Position numbers and translations under genes: made by a program. This document shows, one piece after another, positions 44,993 to 54,061 of a stretch of 64,000 bases of DNA. This DNA is from Endozoicomonas euniceicola. GTDB taxonomy: Bacteria; Pseudomonadota; Gammaproteobacteria; Pseudomonadales; Endozoicomonadaceae. The stretch's first letter is position 1, and each line of letters opens with the position of its first letter. The DNA lies in assembly GCF_025562755.1 (NCBI RefSeq), contig NZ_CP103300.1, positions 4,403,001-4,467,000 of the forward strand, in the 5' to 3' direction. Below the pieces are notes generated by a model that searched no databases, was not told the origin of the DNA, and saw only the letters and a program-made list of their open reading frames with translations.

Positions 44993-46381
44993 ATGAAAAA
45001 ACAACTGCTGGCTATTGCCATTTCTCTGGCAGGTATTTCTGCTGCCCACGCCACCACCACTTATCACCAGCCTGACCAGAAAATGCTGGACAACCTGGAG
45101 TCTTACCAGGTCAGTGCCGCCAACTGGGAAGAAGCCAAAAACATGCGCTTCACCATGTCTGACGCGCACCTTTACCATAACTACGCGCTGGTCACTCCGG
45201 ATGCGAAAAATAAAATGCCCCTGAAAGTCGTGGGTGGTTTTGACCCGGCGAAAATGATGGTTGACGATATCCGCCCTGGCAAGAAAATCAGCATGTACAA
45301 CGTTATGCGTGACCGGGCGGCTATCCAAAGTTATGTCATCATGAACAAGGATGGTGAAATCCTTTCTGAAGATTATTGGTCAAACACTGAAGAAACGACC
45401 AACCACCACGTTATGAGTGCGCACAAGTCGTTTTCTTCCATGCTGGCGTTCGCTGTTGCTGATGCGGGCTACTTCAAAATGTCCGACCCGATTGGCAAGT
45501 ACGCACCAGAATTTAAAGGCAGCAAGTTTGAGAATGTCAGCATTCAGAACTTCGCTGATATGACGGCAGGTGTCTGGGATCTTCCCAAGTCCCGTGATGA
45601 CTACCATAACTGGGGCATGACCGGACTGACTACCGGTTCCTGGGACTCCCACATGGCGGTTTCCGTGGGTTACAACGGTCTGGTGAAGGACAAGGATGGC
45701 AAGCAGGTTCCACCAGTAGACGCTTACGGTCAGCTGAATAACTTCAGTGAGTGGCTGAAGGTTTTTGCTAAAGAAGTTAAACCTTCTGCCGGACCAGGTG
45801 AATTCTACGCCTACCGTGACGTAAACACCGAAATGCTGGGTCTGGTGGTTACCCGTACCACCGGTCTGCCATACGCTGAAGCCCTGGACAAATTCATCTG
45901 GAGCAAAGGCGGCTTTAACTATCCGGTCAGCTTCTTCGTAAACCAGGAGAAAGAAAGCGCGGCTTCCGGCTCCATGAACGTGACGGCTCGTGACTTTGCT
46001 ATCGGTTCCTACCTGATGGTTCACGACGGCAAGAACTGGAAAGGCGAGCAGGTATTCCCTAAATCCTACGTTGACGCCGTTAAGAACGGTGATGAGGTAG
46101 TGAAAAATGCCTGGGCTCAGCGTGAATATGAAGCGCTGGTTTACCCACAGGCATTCTACAAGAACCAGTGGCGTACAGTGACCGATCCTGAAACCGGCAA
46201 AACATTCTCTACCATGATTGGTGTGAACGGTAATTTCTCTGCCTTTGACCACGAGACCGGTAATATTATTGCGGTTCAGGGCGCTTACCGCGAGCCAACC
46301 GGTTACGCTTACGTAGAGGTTTATGTGCGTAGCGTTATCCAGCCGATTTTTGACGAGCTGGCTAAGAAAAACAAAGGCTAA
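44993..46381 (+). CDS. Class C beta-lactamase-like serine hydrolase, paralog 1
   Basis: 462 residues. A signal peptide ends near SAAHATT. The SxxK motif is seen in MSAHKSFSSM (Ser-Ala-His-Lys). A YxN-like motif is in YAYRDVNTEMLG, and a helical domain follows the class C/6-aminohexanoate hydrolase layout, with TTGLPYAEAL nearby. Members hydrolyse amides, esters or beta-lactams; the substrate here is unknown. It is about 40 percent like the next gene by eye. It probably forms a pair with the downstream paralog. Confidence 0.8.
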   Translation: MKKQLLAIAISLAGISAAHATTTYHQPDQKMLDNLESYQVSAANWEEAKNMRFTMSDAHLYHNYALVTPDAKNKMPLKVVGGFDPAKMMVDDIRPGKKISMYNVMRDRAAIQSYVIMNKDGEILSEDYWSNTEETTNHHVMSAHKSFSSMLAFAVADAGYFKMSDPIGKYAPEFKGSKFENVSIQNFADMTAGVWDLPKSRDDYHNWGMTGLTTGSWDSHMAVSVGYNGLVKDKDGKQVPPVDAYGQLNNFSEWLKVFAKEVKPSAGPGEFYAYRDVNTEMLGLVVTRTTGLPYAEALDKFIWSKGGFNYPVSFFVNQEKESAASGSMNVTARDFAIGSYLMVHDGKNWKGEQVFPKSYVDAVKNGDEVVKNAWAQREYEALVYPQAFYKNQWRTVTDPETGKTFSTMIGVNGNFSAFDHETGNIIAVQGAYREPTGYAYVEVYVRSVIQPIFDELAKKNKG

Positions 46382-46498
46382 TCCCATTCGGCCTTAAAGA
46401 ATAAGCAGTTGCAGGGACGCAGCTGTTCTTCGAAAAGGATGCTTCAGAGTTAATTGCTCTTTGGGGCACTGACAGGCCCTCCAGAATCAGGATCAGTT

Positions 46499-47788
46499 AT
46501 GAAAAAAGCATTGCTGGCAACAGCCGTTGCATTTGCCTCCCTCTCATTTAATGCTTCAGCCACAGTGACCTTCCATGAAGCTGACCAGAAGATGCTGGAT
46601 CAAACCGCCAATCTGGGTATTACTCAAGCTAACTGGGACGCCAATGAATTTGTGTCCATGTTTTATATTGAAGCCCAGCGGGTCAGTGACCATGCGGTGA
46701 TCTCCAAAAGTCAACAGCCTCGCCGTTTTGAGAAATCCGATAAAACACTGGATTTGGCGTCAGTCAAGGTTAATGACGTTGATGGTTCTGAATTGTCCCT
46801 CTATGACTTGCTGAGAGACCGTCTGCACAACCGCTCAATGGTTGTACTTCAGGATGGCAAGCTGGTTCATGAACACTACTGGTCCGGCACCAATAAAGAC
46901 ACCAAGCAGCTCACTATGTCAGCGGGTAAGTCGATCACCAGCTCATTGATGGCAATAGCCCAGTCCGAGGGATACCTTAAGTTCAGCGACCCGGTTAAGA
47001 AGTGGTTGCCAGAAGCCAAAGGTACTGTTATTGGTGACGGGCCTTTACAGTACATTTCTGATATGCGTTCCGGCTTCGCCCTGATTGATGAGGTGCAGAA
47101 TGTTTACGGGGATGACTGGGATACTTCTATGGAAGACGCTATCTCCTGGCACGGCCATGTAGATACAGATTGGGTAGGTATTAAGGATTACACCCCGCAC
47201 CTGACCAAGCTGTCTTACGAGCAGGGCAAGAAGTACGAATACCACTCTTACAACACCGAAGTTCTGGGTCTTGCTACCCAGCGGGCCGTGGGCAGGCATT
47301 TTACGGATTACCTTGCGGAGAAAATCTGGAATGAAGGTCAGTTCACGTCGGACACCACCATTATGGTTGACCGGGAGAAAAACGTCATTGCCAGTGGCTC
47401 CATGACCATGACCACCCGGGATTTTGCCAATATGGGTGATATCTGGGCTCACAATGGTCAGTCGCAAAATGGTACCCAGGTGATTCCCGCAGACTGGCTG
47501 AATGATATCTGGGAAGGCAATAAAGAAGTGCGCAATGCCTGGGCGAAAGGTAAAGAGGCTGCCTTGGCGGAAGGCTTTTACAAGGACCAGTTCCGGGTAT
47601 TGAACCTGGGTGGTCAGGAATGGCTTATCGCTGTCGGGGTTAATGGTCAGATTATTGCGGTAGAGCGTGACAGCAAAACCGTTATCGCCATGTTCAGTAG
47701 TTATAACGTTCCCTCTTCACCACGACTGGCGGTCGGCTTTTTCCATACCGCTATTCCGGCGATTATGGATAACATCAAAAAATCCTAA
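46499..47788 (+). CDS. Class C beta-lactamase-like serine hydrolase, paralog 2
   Basis: 429 residues from the ATG at 46499 (the longer frame has no better ribosome site). A signal peptide ends near NASATVTF. SxxK is in MSAGKSITS and YxN in YHSYNTEVLG. It follows paralog 1 by about 115 bases and clearly shares its N-terminal pattern (FHEADQKMLD versus YHQPDQKMLD) and SGSMTMTTRDFA versus SGSMNVTARDFA. Exported and presumably periplasmic; substrate is unknown. Confidence 0.8.
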   Translation: MKKALLATAVAFASLSFNASATVTFHEADQKMLDQTANLGITQANWDANEFVSMFYIEAQRVSDHAVISKSQQPRRFEKSDKTLDLASVKVNDVDGSELSLYDLLRDRLHNRSMVVLQDGKLVHEHYWSGTNKDTKQLTMSAGKSITSSLMAIAQSEGYLKFSDPVKKWLPEAKGTVIGDGPLQYISDMRSGFALIDEVQNVYGDDWDTSMEDAISWHGHVDTDWVGIKDYTPHLTKLSYEQGKKYEYHSYNTEVLGLATQRAVGRHFTDYLAEKIWNEGQFTSDTTIMVDREKNVIASGSMTMTTRDFANMGDIWAHNGQSQNGTQVIPADWLNDIWEGNKEVRNAWAKGKEAALAEGFYKDQFRVLNLGGQEWLIAVGVNGQIIAVERDSKTVIAMFSSYNVPSSPRLAVGFFHTAIPAIMDNIKKS

Positions 47789-47808
47789 TCAACGAACTGG
47801 TTAGATAA

Positions 47809-47850
47809 ATACCCCGTTCTGCGCTTTCAGCAGTAACGGGGTATTTTTTT
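47809..47850 (+). terminator. Terminator after the serine hydrolase pair
   Basis: ATACCCCGTT pairs with AACGGGGTAT around CTGCGCTTTCAGCAGT, followed by seven Ts. Confidence 0.9.
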
Positions 47851-47863
47851 ATATGGAGATAAC

Positions 47864-49066
47864 ATGTATTTACCCCTTGCCATTCTCGCTTCATTTGCAT
47901 TTCTATACAGCATTCTGGCAGGCCGCTTAGAAAAAACACCCATCTCAGGCCCCGTGGTTTTCATTACATTTGGCTTACTGTTGGGACCGTTGGGAGCAGG
48001 CTGGCTTCAGCTTGATGTGACAGGCACTGAGCTAAGAGTGCTGGCTGACCTGGTGCTTGCCCTGGTGTTGTTTTCTGATGCTGCCAGTGTGAACAAAGTG
48101 GTCCTTAAATCGGGTTTGTCTCTCCCTCTGCGAATGTTATTGATCGGACTTCCCGGAGTCATTGCAGTGGGATTTCTGGCTGCCTGGCTGATGTTTGATT
48201 CGTTAACTCTGTGGGAGATGGCGATTCTTGCCACCATGCTCAGTGCAACGGATGCCGCTCTGGGGAAAACCGTTGTCACCAGTAAAGCCGTTCCGGCGAA
48301 TATTCGTATGGCGCTTAATGTTGAGAGTGGCTTAAACGACGGTCTTTGTGTACCTGTTCTGTTTTTGTTTATTGCCCTTGCGACTGCCGACGCAGGAAGT
48401 CATGACACATCCGCTCTGGCGGTTCAGCTGGTGGTGACTGAGATAGGGATTGGCCTTTTTGTCGGTCTTTCAATCACGGCATTGGGTGTCTGGTTTATTT
48501 TTCATGCCTGGAGGCGGGGCTGGATAACTGACCTTTGGGGGCAGCTGCCTGTTACCATGCTGGCCCTGACCTGCTTTGCTGTCGCACAGTCGCTTCATGG
48601 CAGCGGTTATATTGCCGCTTTTGTGGGTGGACTGCTGTTTGGTTATATAGCCAGAAGAAGGGCGCATGAGTTGGTGCTCGATACAGAAGGCACGGGCGAG
48701 ACACTGGGTATGCTGACCTGGATTCTGTTTGGGTCAGTGGTTATTCCTGAAGTTATTGACCACTTTACCTGGCAGATTTTCGGATATGCCGTGTTAAGCC
48801 TTACTGTTATTCGAATGCTACCTGTTTTGTTGTCTCTGGTGGGGACGAAAGAAAGTTGTGGAAAAAGGCTGTTTCTGGCCTGGTTTGGTCCCCGGGGGCT
48901 GGCAAGTATTGTCTTTGCCGTTATCGTACTGAATCAGGATATAGCCGGTGCTGAGCAGTTGGCGGTCATTGTTTCGTGTACTGTACTGCTTAGTGCAGTG
49001 ATACACGGAATCACGGCCGTTCCTTTTACCTTGCTATTGAATCGCTTTGATCGTAAAGAGCGTTAA
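47864..49066 (+). CDS. Sodium/proton antiporter (CPA1/NhaP-type)
   Basis: 400 residues with about 11 hydrophobic segments. Family motifs are LSATDAALGKTVV and ESGLNDG (acidic ion-binding pair), and FVGGLLFGYIARR. It exchanges Na+ or K+ for protons across the inner membrane, fitting a marine organism. The final segment ends in a short positive tail, and the large cytoplasmic domain seen in some NhaP proteins is absent. Confidence 0.88.
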   Translation: MYLPLAILASFAFLYSILAGRLEKTPISGPVVFITFGLLLGPLGAGWLQLDVTGTELRVLADLVLALVLFSDAASVNKVVLKSGLSLPLRMLLIGLPGVIAVGFLAAWLMFDSLTLWEMAILATMLSATDAALGKTVVTSKAVPANIRMALNVESGLNDGLCVPVLFLFIALATADAGSHDTSALAVQLVVTEIGIGLFVGLSITALGVWFIFHAWRRGWITDLWGQLPVTMLALTCFAVAQSLHGSGYIAAFVGGLLFGYIARRRAHELVLDTEGTGETLGMLTWILFGSVVIPEVIDHFTWQIFGYAVLSLTVIRMLPVLLSLVGTKESCGKRLFLAWFGPRGLASIVFAVIVLNQDIAGAEQLAVIVSCTVLLSAVIHGITAVPFTLLLNRFDRKER

Positions 49067-49080
49067 ATCTGGTCAATATA

Positions 49081-49120
49081 AACGCCCCGGTACCGACATC
49101 AGCGGTAACGGGGCATTTTT
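49081..49120. terminator. Bidirectional terminator between antiporter and C45 genes
   Basis: GCCCCGGTACCG and CGGTAACGGGGC form a long stem with a seven-base loop, followed by TTTTTG on the plus strand and a short A/T stretch on the minus. It serves two convergent genes. Confidence 0.8.
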
Positions 49121-49121
49121 G

Positions 49122-50447
49122 TTAACGATATTTGAAACGGTAAGTTTCCATTGGCAGATGACCTGGATTTCCCGGAGAGACGTGGTAATCAATAAACTCG
49201 TTATCAATTTCCACCACATGCCACAGGTTAGACGTTTCCATCTTTTCATCCACCGGCTTGTTTATTGGCTTGTGGGTGAACAGCTCCTGCCATTTCTCGA
49301 CGGTCATCTGGGCAGGCGTTTTTCCTTTCGTTGCCGCTGAAATCATGTCGAACCGCTTAACGCTGTCTTTGTTCAGCGTCCAGTAAATTTCCGGCAGGGC
49401 CTGCATATCGACCTTCTTGCCTTCCAGCTTCAGCTCCTGTCGGTAGGAACCGGACAGGTCATCATTCGCCCGGGCAACATTGGCAATGGCCATCCACGAA
49501 CCGTCGGTTTTCATTTCCGCCACTTTATTGGAAGAAACCTCGAAGGTTCGGGTGCCACGATGGTCAGTCAGGGCATAGGCCAGTCCGGCGGCAGGTTTTA
49601 CTGAGTTCAGGAAGTTAATGGCTTTGTCCACAGAACCCGCTTCAACCAGTTTGCGATAGATAAATATCTGGGCCAGGCCATTGTCCACATCGTGAGCCAG
49701 CTGGAACTTGGAGTGTGGAGTAAATGTGTAACCTTCTGAAGCGTTAATGCCATGACCGATAAGGGTACCGGCATAAGTGGTGGTCAGCAGAACGGTGCCG
49801 TCTTCCAGAACATGCTTGATCAGTGCCTGACTGCCTTCGAAATGACGGGTCCAGTCCAGGGTGTAAGCGACGGTTGACTGACCTTCACCCCATACAGAAC
49901 CATGGGAGCAGTGTCCGGATGGCAGGCCAAGACCTGCTTTTTCTGAGGCCAGCATCGGGTCGACGCCAGTCATTTTTTCCAGTACCCAGAAGGTTTCATC
50001 AAAGTTGAGGTTGTAGACAAAGACATCTTTAAAGTCCAGCCTGGCACCATCGGCGATGCCTCTGATTTCCTCTACCAGTTCTGGCGCTTCTTTCAGGGCT
50101 GTCTGGTACAGGCCGGTCTTTTCAAAAAAGAAGGTTCGGTAATCGTCCCAGGTGTAGTCAGTGCCTGCCATTTCCAGAAACGCTGACACCATATCGTATT
50201 TAAAACGGTTCAGGGTTGGACGGATAACCTTGCGGAGTGCTTCGCCATGCTGAACGCCGCGCTCATAGGAAGTGCCTTTAACTTCAACGGTAAAGAACTC
50301 GGATTTCTGGCTGTCCAGATCCACCTGAAACTCAACAGGAGGAATACCGGTAAGGCCTTGAGCGCTGGCCATCAGGCTGGCTGGTACAACGCTTGCCGCA
50401 ATGGCTGAAGCCAGTAGGGCTGCACTCAGTTTTCTTTTCATGGTCAT
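49122..50447 (-). CDS. Exported C45-type (acyltransferase/choloylglycine hydrolase-like) Ntn hydrolase
   Basis: About 441 residues from the ATG at 50447; ATG 50441 and TTG 50456 are alternatives. A signal peptide ends near SLMASAQG. The N-terminal nucleophile Cys is likely in GHCSHGSVWG (PSGHCSHG), preceded by the helical region FVYNLNFDE. GTSYERGVQHGEALR matches the C45 family. These enzymes cleave amides such as isopenicillin N side chains or bile salts; the substrate here is unknown. It is divergent from a LysR gene, a common regulator arrangement. Confidence 0.75.
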   Translation of the reverse strand: MTMKRKLSAALLASAIAASVVPASLMASAQGLTGIPPVEFQVDLDSQKSEFFTVEVKGTSYERGVQHGEALRKVIRPTLNRFKYDMVSAFLEMAGTDYTWDDYRTFFFEKTGLYQTALKEAPELVEEIRGIADGARLDFKDVFVYNLNFDETFWVLEKMTGVDPMLASEKAGLGLPSGHCSHGSVWGEGQSTVAYTLDWTRHFEGSQALIKHVLEDGTVLLTTTYAGTLIGHGINASEGYTFTPHSKFQLAHDVDNGLAQIFIYRKLVEAGSVDKAINFLNSVKPAAGLAYALTDHRGTRTFEVSSNKVAEMKTDGSWMAIANVARANDDLSGSYRQELKLEGKKVDMQALPEIYWTLNKDSVKRFDMISAATKGKTPAQMTVEKWQELFTHKPINKPVDEKMETSNLWHVVEIDNEFIDYHVSPGNPGHLPMETYRFKYR

Positions 50448-50621
50448 TGCTATCAATCACTTCTATCAGTAATGTTCAGGCCGTCCTGAGCTGGTATCGC
50501 CGGACAGGTTCAGTCATTTCAGGTTGTGTATTTTTAGGGCATCTGGCGGAGAATGCATGGCAGAGTGTGTAACCAATCAGTAGCAGAGAGTTGTGTGTTA
50601 ACAGACGAAAAGAGGGGAGCC

Positions 50622-51494
50622 ATGAAGATTGACGCAGTCAAGGCGTTCATGCTGACTGAAGAGACCGGATCGATCTCTGAGGCAGCCAGAAGAATGAAGA
50701 AACCCAGAGCGATGCTGAGCAACTGGATTTCGGCACTGGAAGATGAGTGGGGTGTCAGTTTATTTGACCGAACCGGCTATAAGCCAGTACTGACGGATGA
50801 AGGCAAGAGTCTTCTCTCTGTTTGCCGTTCGCTGCTGGCCAGTGCTGATATGCTGGAACGCAAAGTGTCCAACATTCTGCAAAATGATGAAAAAAGTCTT
50901 ACATTCGGAATGGACCATGGCGTTGAACAGAGTTTCATTATTGACGCTTTGCAAGAACTGGAACACGCTCACCCCACATTGAACCTGACGATAAAAACCG
51001 GGTTTGATGATGAGCTGATTTATGGTGTTGAATCCGGTGAAATAGATTTTGTTTATACCAGTCTGGTTGAGCCGGATTTATCTCGTTTTGTTTGTCGGCA
51101 GATTGGTTTTTCTGATTTTGTTGCGGTCTGTCATCGTGATCATCCACTGGCCAGTTATGATTATCTCCAGGTCACGGAACTCTATAATCAGCGACAGATC
51201 TGGACCCGGCTTCACTCTTCATCAGACTCCAAAAAAATACGCATATCTGACAGTTTCTGGCAGGTCTCTGATTATAAAACCGCCATTGACCTGGTTATGC
51301 GGGGGCTGGGCTGGACCTATTGTCCAAAAAGCTTTGCTATAGAGAAGATTCGTGACGGCGAGATGGTTATATTGAGCCACCCCCAGGCAGTTTATCGGTG
51401 GCCAGTGGGTTTGCTCTGGCGTGCAGACCGCCAGCCAGGACCGGTGATGCAGCATTTGATGGATATTATTGCCAGTTCGACCTTTCAGTCATAA
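50622..51494 (+). CDS. LysR-family transcriptional regulator
   Basis: 290 residues from the ATG at 50622 with AGGGGAG directly upstream; the upstream 23 codons are not conserved. The N-terminal HTH (AVKAFMLTEETGSISEAARRM) is followed by the effector-binding domain. In the HTH the usual Q is replaced by K-K-P-R-A. It faces the C45 hydrolase gene across 174 bases, so it probably controls that gene. No T-N11-A box was securely identified. Confidence 0.88.
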   Translation: MKIDAVKAFMLTEETGSISEAARRMKKPRAMLSNWISALEDEWGVSLFDRTGYKPVLTDEGKSLLSVCRSLLASADMLERKVSNILQNDEKSLTFGMDHGVEQSFIIDALQELEHAHPTLNLTIKTGFDDELIYGVESGEIDFVYTSLVEPDLSRFVCRQIGFSDFVAVCHRDHPLASYDYLQVTELYNQRQIWTRLHSSSDSKKIRISDSFWQVSDYKTAIDLVMRGLGWTYCPKSFAIEKIRDGEMVILSHPQAVYRWPVGLLWRADRQPGPVMQHLMDIIASSTFQS

Positions 51495-51504
51495 ACGGCC
51501 ATAA

Positions 51505-51711
51505 GCGTGTTCAGTCCTTGAAAAACCTCAATCCGGCCCGTCCGGACTCAGACTCATCAAAGGCTTTCACGACGAAGCGCTGACTGGCGATTGGAACGGT
51601 TATCGCTCCTTACGCCTGAACAAACAATACCGCGTGATCTACACCATCGAACCCCAAATGGTGCAGGTCAAGGTCATCAAGGTGACAGCCCATGACTACA
51701 AAAAACGATGA
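51505..51711 (+). pseudogene. Truncated RelE/HigB-like toxin
   Basis: From about 51541 the frame encodes IKGFHDEALTGDWNGYRSLR, then LNKQYRVIYTI and VIKVTAHDYKK, the C-terminal half of a RelE/HigB/YafQ-type mRNA interferase. The N-terminal half and start are missing, replaced by sequence following the LysR stop. Its stop lies inside the next gene's start region, as in intact toxin-antitoxin pairs. Confidence 0.65.
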
Positions 51712-51961
51712 ATGGCTTCCCGCCACTAAACAGATCGATGTAACAGTGGGTGAATCCGTTCGCATTCTGCGCGAACTTCAGGGGCTCAGTCAGAACCAGT
51801 TGGCGGAGCGTACCGGCATCCCTCAGTCCACCCTGTCTGCCATCGAAAACAACACTGTAAGCCTGGGCATCCACCGGGCCAAACAGCTTGCTATCGCTCT
51901 GAGTTGCCATCCTGCTGTCTTGTGCTTTCCTGGCTGGGATGTCAACCAGAGAGTAAGTTAA
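51692..51961 (+). CDS. HTH (XRE) antitoxin-like protein
   Basis: 89 residues. The Cro/C1-type HTH is NQLAERTGIPQSTLSAIEN (about 35-53). It overlaps the toxin remnant by 20 bases, the order toxin then antitoxin seen in higBA-type modules. With the toxin broken, it may be a relic or still act as a repressor. Confidence 0.75.
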   Translation: MTTKNDEWLPATKQIDVTVGESVRILRELQGLSQNQLAERTGIPQSTLSAIENNTVSLGIHRAKQLAIALSCHPAVLCFPGWDVNQRVS

Positions 51962-52054
51962 GCTCGACAGGCTTCTGGTAGGTGAAACTGGAACAATGTT
52001 TGCTGAAGATAGAACTATACTGAGGTTCCATCCTCCTTCGGTACGACCTTTGCA

Positions 52055-53005
52055 ATGCCTAAATCATTTGCCTCCTCGGCGGACATGACCGCAAAATCCA
52101 TGACTTTTGAAATGCTCTCTGAAGGTGTCTATGCCTTTACCGCAGAAGGCGATCCCAATACCGGTGTAGTGGTTGGCACTGAAGGGGTTCTGGTTTTTGA
52201 CAGCCAGGCCACCCCGGCAATGGCGCAGAAGGTTCTGGATGCCCTCAAAGAAGTGACTGACCTGCCGGTCTGCTACGTGGTACTCAGTCATTATCATGCG
52301 GTCAGAACACTGGGAGCCTCTGCATTCTCCGGGGCTAAAGTCATTGCCAGCCATGCAACATCTGAACTTATCACTGAGCGGGGAAAGCAGGACTGGGAAT
52401 CGGAACTGCGACGTTTTCCCAGATTGTTTGAAAACCACGAGACGATCACAGGCCTGACCAGGCCGGATATTCTGTTTGATGAGTGCCTGACCATTGACCT
52501 GGGAAATCTGAAGGTTGAAATCATTCATCCGGGGCCCGGGCATACAGGGGGAGATACGATTCTCTGGCTTCCTGAACAGCGCATAATGTTTGCGGGCGAC
52601 CTGGTCGAGTCAGGCGCTACGCCCTACTGTGGTGATGCCTATCTGCATTGCTGGCCGCAAACACTGGGTCGCTTGCTGGAAATGGAGCCTTTGCAGTTAT
52701 TACCGGGTCGTGGCAAAGCGATGAAAAGTCAGGAAGGCTCGCAAACTGCCATATCCACCACCAGTGGCTATGTTTCACGACTCTATGAATACGCCAGTGA
52801 TGCTGTTGCTCAGGGTATGAAGCTCGCAGACACTTTTGACTATATCCGCATGAAAATGGACAGGGATTACTCATCCTGGGTGATCTATGAGCATTGTCTG
52901 CCATTTAATGTGTCCAGAGCCTTTGATGAGGCTTCTGGCTTAACTGTCCCTTCTATCTGGACCGCAGAGCGGGATAAGCAGGTTTGGCAAGCCCTGCAAA
53001 AATAA
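52055..53005 (+). CDS. Metallo-beta-lactamase-fold hydrolase with variant metal motif
   Basis: 316 residues. The MBL core is recognised by LSHYHAVRTLGA, GPGHTGGDT and MFAGDLVES. The usual HxHxDH reads HYHAVR, so the two ligands of the second metal site are missing while HYH and the later His/Asp remain. It may bind one metal or have a different reaction. No signal peptide is visible. The start is uncertain because no Shine-Dalgarno precedes ATG 52055 or the later ATG at 52085. Confidence 0.75.
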   Translation: MPKSFASSADMTAKSMTFEMLSEGVYAFTAEGDPNTGVVVGTEGVLVFDSQATPAMAQKVLDALKEVTDLPVCYVVLSHYHAVRTLGASAFSGAKVIASHATSELITERGKQDWESELRRFPRLFENHETITGLTRPDILFDECLTIDLGNLKVEIIHPGPGHTGGDTILWLPEQRIMFAGDLVESGATPYCGDAYLHCWPQTLGRLLEMEPLQLLPGRGKAMKSQEGSQTAISTTSGYVSRLYEYASDAVAQGMKLADTFDYIRMKMDRDYSSWVIYEHCLPFNVSRAFDEASGLTVPSIWTAERDKQVWQALQK

Positions 53006-53091
53006 CTCTGAGAAAAGTAAGTCTGGGGATGGTCGATAGTTACCAATAGATAGTAACCAATACCCTCTATTTCTCAGCTAACGGCGCACCT

Positions 53092-53712
53092 ATGCAACAA
53101 CTGATCCACGACTTTGTACTTCTCTTTGCCGTTATTGATCCGATTGGAACCTTGTTGCTCTTTTTATCAATCACGGGTGGTTTTTCTCCCGGTGATCGTA
53201 ATCGTATAGCGTTGCGGGCGACGATTTATAGCGGAGCCATTTTGCTGCTGTTTATCGTTGTCGGACAATTGATCCTCACCGCCATGGGCATTCGTCTGGG
53301 GTCATTCCAGATGGCGGGGGGCGTAATCCTGTTCATTTTTTCTTTGAAAATGATTTTTGGAGAAGATGTTTCTCACTCCCATGACCGGGCTGAACCAGGG
53401 CATGATATTGCCGTTTTTCCTCTGGCGATTCCTTCCATGGCAAGCCCCGGCGCTTTGACCGCTGTCGTTATTATTACCGACAACCGCAGGTATGGTCTGG
53501 ACGAGCAAATCCTGACATCCATTATTCTTGTAGTGGTTCTTCTTATTACCTATCTGCTTCTATTGATGGCTAACACCATTCATAAATGGCTGGGAGACAG
53601 CGGTTCTGCCATTTTGATCAGGGTGATGGGAATGCTGCTTTGCGCGTTGGCGGTTGAAATTGTTTTGCAGGGATTTGCAGGACTTGGGGCAGGGCCGCCC
53701 AGTCATTTGTAG
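53092..53712 (+). CDS. MarC-family integral membrane protein
   Basis: 206 residues with about six membrane helices. The MarC/UPF0056 pattern LLFAVIDPIGTLLLFLSIT at the N-terminus and PLAIPSMASPGALTAVVI in the middle are characteristic. It is an inner-membrane protein of unsettled function. It converges with the Hpt gene, overlapping it by ten bases. Confidence 0.9.
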   Translation: MQQLIHDFVLLFAVIDPIGTLLLFLSITGGFSPGDRNRIALRATIYSGAILLLFIVVGQLILTAMGIRLGSFQMAGGVILFIFSLKMIFGEDVSHSHDRAEPGHDIAVFPLAIPSMASPGALTAVVIITDNRRYGLDEQILTSIILVVVLLITYLLLLMANTIHKWLGDSGSAILIRVMGMLLCALAVEIVLQGFAGLGAGPPSHL

Positions 53713-54029
53713 TGGTTGATTTCTTCAGAAACATTTTTATAGCAGTGAACGATTCTATCCAGCAGATCAGATGGGTTATCCTGACCGGACTGATAGGCAG
53801 CTGCTTCCAGTTTTGCCGTTAACTCAACAAGCTCTGATGCACCAACGATTGCAGCAGCCCCTTTTATTCGATGAGAGAGTCTGGCTATTGAGCCGTATTT
53901 CTGGTCAGTGATAGCACTGCTTAGCTCTTTCAGGTCGTGATCTGTTGTGCTGATAAACTCCGTCAAGAGCGCGTTGAGCATGGTCTTATTACCATTAGTG
54001 ATCATCCGAAGGTTAGTCAGGTCCAGCAT
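53703..54029 (-). CDS. Histidine phosphotransfer (Hpt) domain protein
   Basis: 108 residues. The phospho-accepting His is in LSHRIKGAAAIVGA (HxxKG), within a four-helix bundle. It relays phosphoryl groups between a hybrid sensor kinase and a response regulator, neither in the window. It follows the DUF1631 gene by 32 bases, suggesting cotranscription. Confidence 0.9.
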   Translation of the reverse strand: MLDLTNLRMITNGNKTMLNALLTEFISTTDHDLKELSSAITDQKYGSIARLSHRIKGAAAIVGASELVELTAKLEAAAYQSGQDNPSDLLDRIVHCYKNVSEEINHYK

Positions 54030-54061
54030 GACGGTTTTCCGATCCTCTATCTTTCCTGCAT

